Part shown: in pieces, positions 51,326 to 60,468 of the stretch | Layout of the letters: every line of letters starts with the position of its first letter | Position numbering within the stretch: position 1 is the stretch's first letter | Source of the DNA: Halobacteriales archaeon QS_4_70_19 | GTDB lineage: Archaea > Halobacteriota > Halobacteria > Halobacteriales > Haloarculaceae | Reading direction: 5' to 3' | DNA length: 64,000 nucleotides | Assembly (NCBI GenBank): GCA_003020985.1 | Contig: PXRM01000028.1 | Location: forward strand, 57,596 to 121,595 | The notes under the pieces: model-generated | The model's input: only the letters and a program-made list of their open reading frames with translations | Database searches by the model: none | What the model was told of the DNA's origin: nothing | Made by a program: the position numbers and the translations under genes

Positions 51326-51394
51326 GCGCTCGACCCGCCGGGGTGGCGGTCGCCGGGGGAGGGTATAAGTAGAGATACCTGTTTGGAACAGAAG

Positions 51395-52657
51395 GTGGCG
51401 ACGGAACGGCCGGACGGACACCGGGGGCGGGGAGCGCGGCTCCGCGGAGCGGCCGCCCTGGCCGCCCGCTGGCTGTGGCACTACCGGGTCCGCTCGGGGC
51501 TCGCCGTCGCCGGCATCACCGTCGCGGTCGTCCTGGCCATCACGCTCGGCAGTGTCGGCCACGGCGTAACGGCGAACGGGGGGCAGGCGATCGAGCTCAT
51601 CAACCGCGACCTGTGGGCGACGACGGGGAGCGTCGCCCTCCGCCCCGGCGGGGTCGGGGGTGTCGCAAACCCCGTCCAGAACGCCCACGAGCGGACCGCC
51701 GCGTTCGAGGCCACGGAGGGGGTCAGCGACGCCGACGCGCTCGGGTTCAACGCCGTCTACGTCAGCGACACCCCGTCGGACTTCGAGACGATCGTCGGCG
51801 TCGGCGTGACCGGGAGCGCCACGGAGGCGAACATGGAGGCCGGGACCGCGTTCGGGACGGTCGACCTCCATTACGGTAGCGGGGACTACGACGGCCCCAT
51901 GACGCGCGAACTGCTCATCGATCGCCGGACGGCCGAGCGGTTCGACGTGGGCGTCGGGGACGAGCTCTACGTCGGCGGGACGATCGCGACCGCCGAGCAG
52001 CAGTCGTTCGAGGTGGTCGGCATCACGTCGACGTTCTCCCGGTTCCTCGGGGCGCCGACCGTGACGCTGCATCTCTCGGAGCTCCAGACGGTTGTCGGGA
52101 CGACGGGTACCGACCCGGCAGCGGTCATCGCCATCACGACCCCACAGGACGCCAGCACGGACCGCGTCCAGCGGCGGCTGGAGCGGCGGTTCCCGGAGTT
52201 CAGCGTCCGGACGAACGACGAGCAGGTCCGGGCCATCACCGGCCGCCAGTCGACGCTGCTGGTCGCCGCGGGGCTGCTCGTCCTGCTGGCGATCGTGACG
52301 AGCGTCCTGCTCACGGCGAACGTCGCGGCACTGCTGGTCCAGCAGCAGCGCGAGTCACTGGCCGCCGCGCTCGCGACCGGCATGCGCCCGTTGACGCTCG
52401 CGGTGGCGGTGGTGGTGCAGGGGGCGCTTCTGGGGCTCACCGGCGCCGTCCTGGGCTGTCTGCTCGCGCTCCCGATGATCGCGGGGGTGAACGCCGTCGT
52501 CGGCACGCTGACCGGGTTCGGCGACCTCCTGCTCGCGCCGCCCTGGCTCTATCTGCTGGGGAGCGGGCTGGCGGTCGGCTTCGGCGTCCTCGGCTCGCTG
52601 ACCGGCGCCTACCTCGTGTTGCGCCTCGAGCCGGTCCGGGTCCTCTCGCGCCACTGA
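51395..52657 (+). CDS. ABC transporter permease (MacB/FtsX type); start uncertain (TTG 51383 or GTG 51395)
   Basis: N-terminal TM, large extracytoplasmic domain, three C-terminal TM; TATAAG at about 51364. Confidence 0.85.
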   Translation: MATERPDGHRGRGARLRGAAALAARWLWHYRVRSGLAVAGITVAVVLAITLGSVGHGVTANGGQAIELINRDLWATTGSVALRPGGVGGVANPVQNAHERTAAFEATEGVSDADALGFNAVYVSDTPSDFETIVGVGVTGSATEANMEAGTAFGTVDLHYGSGDYDGPMTRELLIDRRTAERFDVGVGDELYVGGTIATAEQQSFEVVGITSTFSRFLGAPTVTLHLSELQTVVGTTGTDPAAVIAITTPQDASTDRVQRRLERRFPEFSVRTNDEQVRAITGRQSTLLVAAGLLVLLAIVTSVLLTANVAALLVQQQRESLAAALATGMRPLTLAVAVVVQGALLGLTGAVLGCLLALPMIAGVNAVVGTLTGFGDLLLAPPWLYLLGSGLAVGFGVLGSLTGAYLVLRLEPVRVLSRH

Positions 52658-52710
52658 GCGCCGGGTCCGCGTTCGTCCCGACAGCGGGTGGTTCGTACGA
52701 TACGGCCGGG

Positions 52711-52753
52711 GGCGGTGTCGAACACCGCCCTACGGAAGTCGGTTCATCCGTAG
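52711..52753. terminator. Two adjacent hairpins downstream of the permease gene
   Basis: GGCGGTGT-CGA-ACACCGCC (52711-52729) and CTACGGA-agtcggttca-TCCGTAG (52730-52753). Confidence 0.5.
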
Positions 52754-52919
52754 ATTAATTATGTTTGGCTTCGAGGAACTCGTCGTCACGAGGTACTCTG
52801 TGACACATGACGGGTTCGCACTACGGGGGTTACCATACCGAGTGGGGAAGCGCAGTCGAACGACAGGCGGGGTCCGGACGGACCTCATCGCGTGGTGGGT
52901 GGGGCGGGGGTGAGCGGTC

Positions 52920-55900
52920 GTGTCGCTGAATCGCCTCCGTGCGGTGACGCTGTCGGTGCTGCTGGTGGTGAGCGTGTTCGCGGGCACCATCGCGTTCGCG
53001 GGCACCGCGGGGGCCGCCAACACCACCGCCTCAGCCAACGTGAGCTTCGAACGCGGCGGTGCGCTGACCGCCGTCGGCAACTCCATCTCGTCGGTTCCGG
53101 ATGTCCGGTTCAACCGGACCGTGACGCTGGATCCCAACGAGGGGGACGCGCTGATCGTCACCAACGCCGATACCGGCACCAACGTGACGGTCACGCCGAA
53201 CCGGACCGTCACGCTCAATGAGAGCAACATCCGGATATACGACGGTCGCGGGGACGAGCGCTTCCGGCCGACCATCGACACCGCCGACCAGGAGTACAAC
53301 GTCACCGTCTCCGGTGACGCCGGATCGGTGGCGGTCGAACCGCTGTCGAACCTCACGGTCAGCCTGCAGGACAACGGCTCCACGGTGTCGACGACGAGCT
53401 ACGCGCGCCTCCACCCCGTCAACTACACGGGGACGCTCGCGCAGAACTCGACGAGCGGTACCATCGAGTTCTCCGTCCCGAAGCGGGCGCTGCCGAAGCG
53501 CTCGACGGCGGTGCTCGTCTCGTTCGACTCCAGCTTCGAGCGGAACATGACTTACGACGCCAGCACGGGGACCTACCGGGTCACCGTCGACGGGTCGGCC
53601 ATCAACGGGACCGAGTCCGGTGGCGTCATCTTCCGAACCCAGCAGGACGCCGCCTACTTCCTCGTCTCCGGTGACCTGGAGAGTAGCACCAGTAGTGGCG
53701 GCGGTAGTGGTGGCGGCGACGCCACCGGCACGGCGAACGTGAGCTACGATCTGAGCGGTATCGGCACCACGACGACGGACGGTGCCACCGCCCGAAATCC
53801 GGCGCTCACGTTCGACGGCAACGTCACGTTCAACGCGTCCGAGACGGACGGGATCCGGGTGACGAACGCCGACAACGGCGCTCAGTTCTTGGTCGAGCCG
53901 GACGAGGAGGTGAACGTCTCCAGCGACGCCGTCCTCCTCGTCCAGCCGTACGACGGTAACGGGTCGGTCACCGCTCCGGAGTTCGCCGTGTTCGAGAACG
54001 AGCGGCTCACGGAGTTCAACGCGACCGTCGGGGGCAACACCTCGGCGATCCAGGAGCCCATTTCCAACCTCACGGCCACGTACGTCGACAACGGGGTCAC
54101 GGTGAGTTCGACGAGCAGCGCCGAGCCGCACCCGATCAACTACACCGGGAGAATCACTCGGAACTCCTCGACCGGCACCATCGAGTTCACCGTCCCGCGG
54201 CAGGGGCTGCTCGACGGGTCCGCGGAACTCGCGTTCCGGAACTCCAGCACGACCACGCAGATGAGCTACGACCCCGGCACGGGCAACTACACGGCCCTGG
54301 TGGACGAGGCGAACGCCACCAGCGAGGCCGCCGTCTCGTTCTTCTACGGGGGTAGGGTGCGGTACTTCCGAACCTTCAGCCAGGTCTCGATCAACGGGAC
54401 CGGGAGCACCGCCCAGGCCGCGGTCGACATGACGGACCTCCGCGGCCGGGGTGATCAGCTCGAGGGCGTCCGTATCGAGAACGTCACCCTCCCGGACGGC
54501 GGGTTCGTCGTCGTCCGCGACGCCAACTTCACCGACGACCCGATCAACTCGACGCGCGGCGCCTCCGACTACATCGAGCCGGTGGAGAACGACACGCTCA
54601 CCGTCCGGCTCGACGACCCGATCAGCACGAACCAGACGGTCGGGGCGTTCGTCCACCGGGACACCGACGACGACCGGACGTACGACTTCACCGACACGAA
54701 CGGGAGCGACGACGGGCCCTACACCGACGAGAACGGTACCGTCATTGCGGATAGCGAGTCCCTCGAACTGCTCGACCCGTTCGAGTTCACGCTGGCGGAC
54801 CAGACCGGCGACGGGACGAACGTCACGGTCAGTTCGGCGACGCTTCCCGAGGGCGCCTTCCTGGCCGTGCTCAGTGGACCCGCGCTCAACGACAGCAACA
54901 CCACCGTCTTCGAGGCCGAGCGCGGGGCGACGTCGTTCATCCAGCCGGGCACGTACCAGAACGGGACGATCCAGCTCGACGAGCCGCTCAACGAGAGCCA
55001 GGACGTCGTCCTGGTCGCCTTCCGTGACACGGACAACGACGGAACGTACGACTTCGTCGCCACGAACGGGAGCGAGGATGGGCCCCACCTGCAGGTCGGG
55101 AACGCCCTGCCGTTCGCGACGGCGGCGAACTACACGCTCCAGAGCGACCTCGCCAACGTCGCCATGTCGAACATCTCCGGCCCCGGCACCGAGCTGAATC
55201 GAGTGCGTGTGGACGAGGTGTACCTGCCCGAGGGCGGGTTCGTGGAGATCCACGACTCGACGCTGGCGACCGACGGCTCGGTCTTCGGCAGCGTCCGCGG
55301 CCACTCGGGGTACCTCGGGACCGGAGTCCATCGGAACGTCACGTTCACGCTCGACGACCCCGTCACGGCCAACGACACGCTCCTGGCGATGCCGCACCGG
55401 GACACTGACAATGACCAGACGTACGACTTCGTGGCCACGAACGGGAGCGAAGACGGCCCGTACACGAACGCTGACGGCGACCCGGTCGTCGACTCGGCCG
55501 AACTGTCGCTCCTCAATCCGGTCGAACTCCGGATCGACAACCAGACCGGGACGGGCGCGAACGTCACGGTCCGGTCGGCCACGCTGCCCGATGGCGGCTT
55601 CGTCGCCATCTACAGCAGTAACGTGAGCGACTCCCCGTTCGACGCCCAGTTCGGCAACTCCAGCTACCTCACCCCGGGGATCCACCGGAACGTCACCGTC
55701 GAGTTGAACGAGGCGATCACGGAGAACCAGACCGTGTTCGTGCTCGCCTTCCGCGACACGGACGGTGACCGGACGTACGACTTCCCGGCCACGAACGGGT
55801 CCGACGACGGGCCCTACGTGGACGTGAACGGACGGATCCCGTTCGACAGGGCGGAGTACACCGTTGCCCGGGACGGCGGCTCCCTGGTCGGCACGTCCGG

Positions 55901-55985
55901 CCAGCCCGGCTTCGGCCTCGCGGCCGCCCTCGCGGCGCTCGCGATGCTGGGAGCTGCCCTGCTGCTGGGACGTCGCCGGGAGTAG
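52920..55985 (+). CDS. Secreted repeat-rich surface glycoprotein with DUF7282-type domains and PGF-CTERM-like C-terminus (GTG start)
   Basis: Signal peptide; many N-x-S/T sequons; about four ~120-aa repeats (xVTVxSATLPxGGFVAIxxS ... FRDTDxDxTYDFxATNGSxDGPY); C-terminus GQPGFGLAAALAALAMLGAALLLGRRRE. Confidence 0.87.
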   Translation: MSLNRLRAVTLSVLLVVSVFAGTIAFAGTAGAANTTASANVSFERGGALTAVGNSISSVPDVRFNRTVTLDPNEGDALIVTNADTGTNVTVTPNRTVTLNESNIRIYDGRGDERFRPTIDTADQEYNVTVSGDAGSVAVEPLSNLTVSLQDNGSTVSTTSYARLHPVNYTGTLAQNSTSGTIEFSVPKRALPKRSTAVLVSFDSSFERNMTYDASTGTYRVTVDGSAINGTESGGVIFRTQQDAAYFLVSGDLESSTSSGGGSGGGDATGTANVSYDLSGIGTTTTDGATARNPALTFDGNVTFNASETDGIRVTNADNGAQFLVEPDEEVNVSSDAVLLVQPYDGNGSVTAPEFAVFENERLTEFNATVGGNTSAIQEPISNLTATYVDNGVTVSSTSSAEPHPINYTGRITRNSSTGTIEFTVPRQGLLDGSAELAFRNSSTTTQMSYDPGTGNYTALVDEANATSEAAVSFFYGGRVRYFRTFSQVSINGTGSTAQAAVDMTDLRGRGDQLEGVRIENVTLPDGGFVVVRDANFTDDPINSTRGASDYIEPVENDTLTVRLDDPISTNQTVGAFVHRDTDDDRTYDFTDTNGSDDGPYTDENGTVIADSESLELLDPFEFTLADQTGDGTNVTVSSATLPEGAFLAVLSGPALNDSNTTVFEAERGATSFIQPGTYQNGTIQLDEPLNESQDVVLVAFRDTDNDGTYDFVATNGSEDGPHLQVGNALPFATAANYTLQSDLANVAMSNISGPGTELNRVRVDEVYLPEGGFVEIHDSTLATDGSVFGSVRGHSGYLGTGVHRNVTFTLDDPVTANDTLLAMPHRDTDNDQTYDFVATNGSEDGPYTNADGDPVVDSAELSLLNPVELRIDNQTGTGANVTVRSATLPDGGFVAIYSSNVSDSPFDAQFGNSSYLTPGIHRNVTVELNEAITENQTVFVLAFRDTDGDRTYDFPATNGSDDGPYVDVNGRIPFDRAEYTVARDGGSLVGTSGQPGFGLAAALAALAMLGAALLLGRRRE

Positions 55986-56171
55986 CCGCCCACGCCGGTC
56001 TCGTCTCGCTTCTCTCACTCCGACGCGAGTGGGGTCTCGGCCCGGATAGCTGGATCAAACCTCGACTAGGTGATCTAGACGTCGAATTGATCGTTAATCA
56101 GTACAACAAGATCGAAATAGAGTAGCTTGCAACTCTCGCGCCGACGGTCGTCTCTCGCCCGCCCCGGGCGC

Positions 56172-56567
56172 TCACTCGTCGCTTCCCTTGCCGAGGCTCG
56201 CCCCGAACTCCTGCAGGCGGCCGGCGAACTGGCCGAAGACGACGTTGAAGACGCCGGCCATCGCCAGCAGCGCGCCGAGGAAGAGCGGCGACCCCTGCGA
56301 CGGCGGGACGACCACGGGGTAGAGCCAGACGAGGACGCCGCTGACGAGGAACCCCAGCGAGACGCCGCGCTGGGCGTTCTCCGTGTACTCGAACACCATC
56401 GCGGCGATGCCGAGGAACCCGAGGATGCCGACCATCGGCTCGTACGGTGACTCCCGGACCGACGCCGCTCCCAGCACCAGCAGCCCCGCGACGACGGAGC
56501 CGACGCCCATCAGCCGCATCTGCCGCTTCTTCAGGTCCCCCTCCACGTCGGCCTCGTCGTCTGCCAT
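56172..56567 (-). CDS. Membrane protein of unknown function (about four TM)
   Basis: MADDEADVEGDLKKRQMRLMGVGSVVAGLLVLGAASVRESPYEPMVGILGFLGIAAMVFEYTENAQRG. Confidence 0.75.
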   Translation of the reverse strand: MADDEADVEGDLKKRQMRLMGVGSVVAGLLVLGAASVRESPYEPMVGILGFLGIAAMVFEYTENAQRGVSLGFLVSGVLVWLYPVVVPPSQGSPLFLGALLAMAGVFNVVFGQFAGRLQEFGASLGKGSDE

Positions 56568-56706
56568 ATCCCGTCTCCGCGGCCCCCGCGCTAATCGTTG
56601 TCGGTCGTCGTCGGTCGGTACGTGGTCGCTCCCGGTCGGTCACCGGGCACCGGCGGCCACAGGCTCGTCCCGGTCGCGCTCCGGTCCCTCCAGCCAGGAG
56701 GACCCC

Positions 56707-57465
56707 TCCGAGACGCTGGACTACAGCTACGAGAAGATGCGCGACGAGCTGCAGGACGTCAAGCAGGGCATCGCGGACCTGACGACCCAGAAGAAGCGCC
56801 TCGAAATCCAGAAGCGCCGGCTGGAGGAGAACGTCGAGAAGCACAACGAGCAGGCCCGGGAGGCGGTCGACGCGGGCCGCGACGACCTCGCCCGCAGGGC
56901 CCTGGAGAAGAAGAAGCAGAAGATGACGCAGATCGAGGACCTGGAGACCCAGGTCGCCGACCTGCAGGACACCCAGGACCGGCTGGTCGAGAAGAAAGAC
57001 GAACTCCAGGAGCGCATCGAGCGGTTCCGCACGGAGAAGGAGACGATGAAGGCGCGCTACGAGGCGGCCGAGGCGAGCGCGCGCGTCTCGGAGGCGATGA
57101 GCGGCGTCGGCGACGAGATGGACGAGACCGCCCGCACCATCGAGCGCGCCCGCGAGCGGACCGACGAGATGGAGGCCCGGGCCGAGGCGATGGACGAGCT
57201 CCAGTCCACCGGCGCGTTCGACGACGCGCTCTCCGACGAGGACGACCTCGACCGCGAGCTGCGGGAGCTCCGGAGCGACAGCGAGGTGGAGGCGGAGCTG
57301 GAGACGCTGAAGACCGAGGCCGGGCGCGGCTCGGCCGAGAGCGACGAAGCAACCACGGCCGAGTCGGCCGAGGAGTCGGCCGACCCGGAGCTGGAGGCGG
57401 AGCTGGCGGACCTGAAGGAGGAGGAGTCGGAGACGGACTCGGAGACGGACGACCGCGCCGACTGA
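56707..57465 (+). CDS. PspA/IM30-family coiled-coil protein, apparently lacking the N-terminal amphipathic helix
   Basis: EDPSETLDYSYEKMRDELQDVKQGIADLTTQKKRLEIQKRRLEENVEKHNEQAREAV; first downstream ATG is at 56737; no plausible upstream start outside sequence antisense to the neighbouring gene. Confidence 0.75.
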   Translation, partial: SETLDYSYEKMRDELQDVKQGIADLTTQKKRLEIQKRRLEENVEKHNEQAREAVDAGRDDLARRALEKKKQKMTQIEDLETQVADLQDTQDRLVEKKDELQERIERFRTEKETMKARYEAAEASARVSEAMSGVGDEMDETARTIERARERTDEMEARAEAMDELQSTGAFDDALSDEDDLDRELRELRSDSEVEAELETLKTEAGRGSAESDEATTAESAEESADPELEAELADLKEEESETDSETDDRAD

Positions 57466-57522
57466 GCCGTCCGGACGGCGCGTTCGGTGGACCGCCGGTT
57501 CGCTCCCCGTCTCTCCCGTCGT

Positions 57523-57882
57523 CTACTCCAGCAGCATCGCGGCGACGGCGCCCACGACCACGCCGAGGACCACGACGGCTACGAGCCGGTACCAGCGGCC
57601 CGGGACGGGGAGTGTCCCGCGGGCGTAGCCCGCCGGCCGGCGAGCGTAGTGGACCGCGAGCCCGAACTGCGCCAGTGCCGCGAGGCCGAGCAGCCACGGC
57701 TCGCCCGGAGCGAGATTCAGGGCGCGCGCCGCCGCGAGCCCGCCGAACACGAGCGCGGCCAGCGCCAGCCCGGTCGCCCAGAACTCCGCGCGGACCAGGG
57801 GCCGGCCCAGGCCCGGGACTGCCGGTGGGCCGGCCCCGCCGGTGTCGTCGTCGAACTTCCAGTCACGCTCGTCGTCGGCCAT
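57523..57882 (-). CDS. Membrane protein of unknown function
   Basis: MADDERDWKFDDDTGGAGPPAVPGLGRPLVRAEFWATGLALAALVFGG. Confidence 0.68.
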   Translation of the reverse strand: MADDERDWKFDDDTGGAGPPAVPGLGRPLVRAEFWATGLALAALVFGGLAAARALNLAPGEPWLLGLAALAQFGLAVHYARRPAGYARGTLPVPGRWYRLVAVVVLGVVVGAVAAMLLE

Positions 57883-57885
57883 CGG

Positions 57886-58233
57886 TCAGATGAACTCCCG
57901 GACGTCGGAGTACCACATGTCGTGGTGGTCGACGGCGTCGATGTGGGGGGCGATCTTCGCGGCGATGACGTGCCAGCAGAGCGCGTCCGGGTCCTCCGCG
58001 TCGAGGTTGTACTGGCTGTCCTCGCAGGTGCAGGCCCCGTCCTCGACGACGTACTCGTCGTTGTGGCCGACGACGACCGTGAAGTCGCGGTAGTGCTTGA
58101 CGCGTCGCTCCCCGACCGCCTCGATGGCGCGCCGGCCGCGTGACCCGTGCGCCGCGATGATGCGGTCGACGATGTCGGGGGTCAGCTCCCCGGCCTCGGC
58201 GAGCGCGTCGGTCCACTCCGCGACGGTACTCAC
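57886..58233 (-). CDS. SWIM zinc-finger domain protein (GTG start)
   Basis: CTCEDSQYNLDAEDPDALCWHVIAAKI matches CxCx(n)CxH SWIM pattern. Confidence 0.8.
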   Translation of the reverse strand: MSTVAEWTDALAEAGELTPDIVDRIIAAHGSRGRRAIEAVGERRVKHYRDFTVVVGHNDEYVVEDGACTCEDSQYNLDAEDPDALCWHVIAAKIAPHIDAVDHHDMWYSDVREFI

Positions 58234-58361
58234 TACGCGTACTCGGTGACGCGGGCACAAAACCGTTCGGTGGCTCGTCCGACGCCTGTCGGTCGCCGGG
58301 CCCAGCCCGTCCCCGTTCCCGACTCCCCGCCGCCCCGTTCCCCGCCGGGGGTGCGTCTCGC

Positions 58362-58532
58362 TCAGCCGACCTGCTTCCACTCCCGGCTGCACTCCGGGCA
58401 GCTGCGGATCTTCCCCAGCCCGTCCGGGTTGTCGCGCGTGTCCAGGTTCTCGTCGCACTCCGTACACACCAGCCGCTCGTAGGTGTCCTTCGTGATCTGC
58501 TCGGAGCGGAGCCCCTTTCGGACGGATTCCAT
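58362..58532 (-). CDS. Small zinc-finger protein (HVO_0758-like)
   Basis: MESVRKGLRSEQITKDTYERLVCTECDENLDTRDNPDGLGKIRSCPECSREWKQVG, two CxxC pairs. Confidence 0.85.
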   Translation of the reverse strand: MESVRKGLRSEQITKDTYERLVCTECDENLDTRDNPDGLGKIRSCPECSREWKQVG

Positions 58533-58614
58533 ACCGCTTCGTATGCGATCCCCTGTCAAAAGCCCGGCGGCGACCTGCGCGCACCGATTCGGCCCGGGGT
58601 CGGCGTTGGCGAGC

Positions 58615-58990
58615 TGTCGCTCCCGGCGGACGGTGGCTGAGGGGAGTAAGCCCCCTTCTGTTCGTCCCGGCATTCGGCTGAGCGCCCGCCGCTCGTCCGG
58701 GCTACCTGTGCGGCGGGCTTGCACCGGCGAGGATTCGCCGTTCCATCCGTTCCCGGTCGTCGGGCGCGCGGTTGTACGAGCGGGCGTCGCCCGCTCGTGC
58801 CGGGGGACCTCGCGGCCGCCCGCGCCTCATCACTCGGATCGGGGGGTCTCGTTGCTGTTCCAGAGCCGACGGTCTCCCGTCCCGGGCTTGCGCCCGGTCG
58901 CCCGCCCGGACGGTGGGGGGACTTTCCTCGTGCGCCACACTGCGCACGGGAGCCGGGCTCCCTCTGCCACGCCGAGATAAGCCGGTGGGC
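58615..58990 (-). ncRNA. rnpB: RNase P RNA (archaeal type A)
   Basis: Minus strand contains the 5' conserved GAGGAAAGTCCCCCCAC (CR-I) and the 3' conserved ACAGAAGGGGGCTTACTCCCC (CR-V) at expected spacing; boundaries approximate. Confidence 0.93.
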
Positions 58991-59127
58991 GTCTTGAGGG
59001 GTTCGGTCGCGCGAACCCACGGCCCGGTCCACCGGAAAGCGGCGGGGCACGGGCGGTCGAGAACTCCCGGAGAGCAGGATTACGTATTTGTGGTGGTCAC
59101 AAGTGTTTTGTTATCGAAATGATATTC

Positions 59128-59643
59128 CTATGCGTAGTTTTCATCCAGATACGCCACGATATCGTCGCTCTCGTAGAGCGACTCGCCCCGCTCGTGGTCG
59201 ACCAGCAGCGGCACCTGGTTCCGCCCGTAGCCCTCCAGTTCCGCGTGGCGGTTGCGGTTCGTGACCGTCCCGCGGCCGAGCAGGCTCCCCTCGGTGCGCG
59301 GGTTGTGGAGGGTGTAGCTGATCCCGTTCCGGGTGCAGAACCGGCGCACCTTCGCGCAGTGGGGACAGCCCTCGGCCTGGTACAGTTCGAGCGTGTCGGC
59401 GGTGTCCGGGCGGCCCCCGTCGTCCGCTTCGAGCCCGACCGACCGCTGGACGGTCAGCCCGACCGTGACCACCAGCACGGCCAGGGCGATGGCGCCGACG
59501 GGAAGGAGGCTGCCGGTCCTGACGGCGTCGAGCTGACCGGCGAAGCCGGCGACCGTGGTGAACGCGCCGAGGAACGCTAGCATCCACATCGCGCCGTCGC
59601 GCAGGCGTTCGGGGCCCCCGAGCTGCTGGAGCGGTGTCGTCAT
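59128..59643 (-). CDS. Membrane-anchored glutaredoxin/GST-N-domain protein
   Basis: LYQAEGCPHCAKVRRFCTRNGISYTLHNPRTEG...NQVPLLVDHERGESLYESDDIVAYLDENY. Confidence 0.85.
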   Translation of the reverse strand: MTTPLQQLGGPERLRDGAMWMLAFLGAFTTVAGFAGQLDAVRTGSLLPVGAIALAVLVVTVGLTVQRSVGLEADDGGRPDTADTLELYQAEGCPHCAKVRRFCTRNGISYTLHNPRTEGSLLGRGTVTNRNRHAELEGYGRNQVPLLVDHERGESLYESDDIVAYLDENYA

Positions 59644-59688
59644 CACCGCGAGGGTCGGCACGGGGCGACTTCAAGTCCCCGCGTGGCA

Positions 59689-60468
59689 TTAACGGTCCGG
59701 GCGTGTCGGCTCGCCCACGCGGGCCGTCCCGTCCGTGACGACGCCGTGGGCAGCCGCCGCGACCGAGGCCGGCAGCTCGTCGCCGCGGTCCCGATAGCGC
59801 GACCGGAGGCTCGCGAGCAGGGCGTCCCGGACACAGACACGGACCGCGTCGCCGACCGTCGTGGCGCTCCCCGCGAACGACGCCGGGTCGCCCTCGGGGT
59901 CGCAGCCGACGGCGACGGCGTCCGAGGTAGTGCCCGAGAAGCCCGTGGCCGCGAGCAGGGTCGCCGTCTTCGCCTCCACGGCGGTCGCCAACAGCTCCGT
60001 CAGCGTTCCCGCCGCGAGCGCGCGGCCGGTCGCCACGAGCAGGTTGACGGTGCCGACCGGGGGCCGGTCGTCGGGCGGCGACGAGCCACCCTGCGACTCC
60101 AGCGGGAGCGTCGCGGGGTTCGAGAGGCCGCCGGTTGCGACCACTGTGACCGGGCCACGGACGGCGACGCGAGCGTGGCGCATCGAGACGCCGGTGAGCA
60201 GCGACGGCCCCGGCGTCTCGAAACCGGCCTCCCGCCGGCGCTCGCGGGCGTACGCGTCGAGGTCGGTCCGGTCGAACTCCTCGGGGACGGTGACGTTGTA
60301 CGCGGCGCGCGCGTGCCGGCGGCCGCCGCCGTGGCCGGTGACCAGCCAGCGCCACTCCGCGGGCGCCCGGACGCGGCAGACGTCCGCACTGACGGCCGCC
60401 GTCACGTCGGCGCCCGCGTCCTCGTCCACCTCCGCGGCCGTCGCCGGGTCGTCGCCGTCCTCAGACAT
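59689..60468 (-). CDS. cbiZ: Adenosylcobinamide amidohydrolase CbiZ family
   Basis: TVNLLVATGRALAAGTLTELLATAVEAKTATLLAATGFSGTTSDAVAVGC. Confidence 0.88.
   Translation of the reverse strand: MSEDGDDPATAAEVDEDAGADVTAAVSADVCRVRAPAEWRWLVTGHGGGRRHARAAYNVTVPEEFDRTDLDAYARERRREAGFETPGPSLLTGVSMRHARVAVRGPVTVVATGGLSNPATLPLESQGGSSPPDDRPPVGTVNLLVATGRALAAGTLTELLATAVEAKTATLLAATGFSGTTSDAVAVGCDPEGDPASFAGSATTVGDAVRVCVRDALLASLRSRYRDRGDELPASVAAAAHGVVTDGTARVGEPTRPDR

Noticed and set aside
53031-56018. 995-aa minus ORF opposite the surface glycoprotein
   Set aside because: Arg/Val/Asp-biased shadow frame; the plus frame has signal peptide, sequons and C-terminal anchor
58483-59050. Several ORFs of 80-165 aa
   Set aside because: They overlap the RNase P RNA gene and have no protein-like features
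59081-59095. GGATTACGTATTTG resembling the 80-bp element end
   Set aside because: Only about 8 bp match (GGATTACG); no inverted partner or internal similarity
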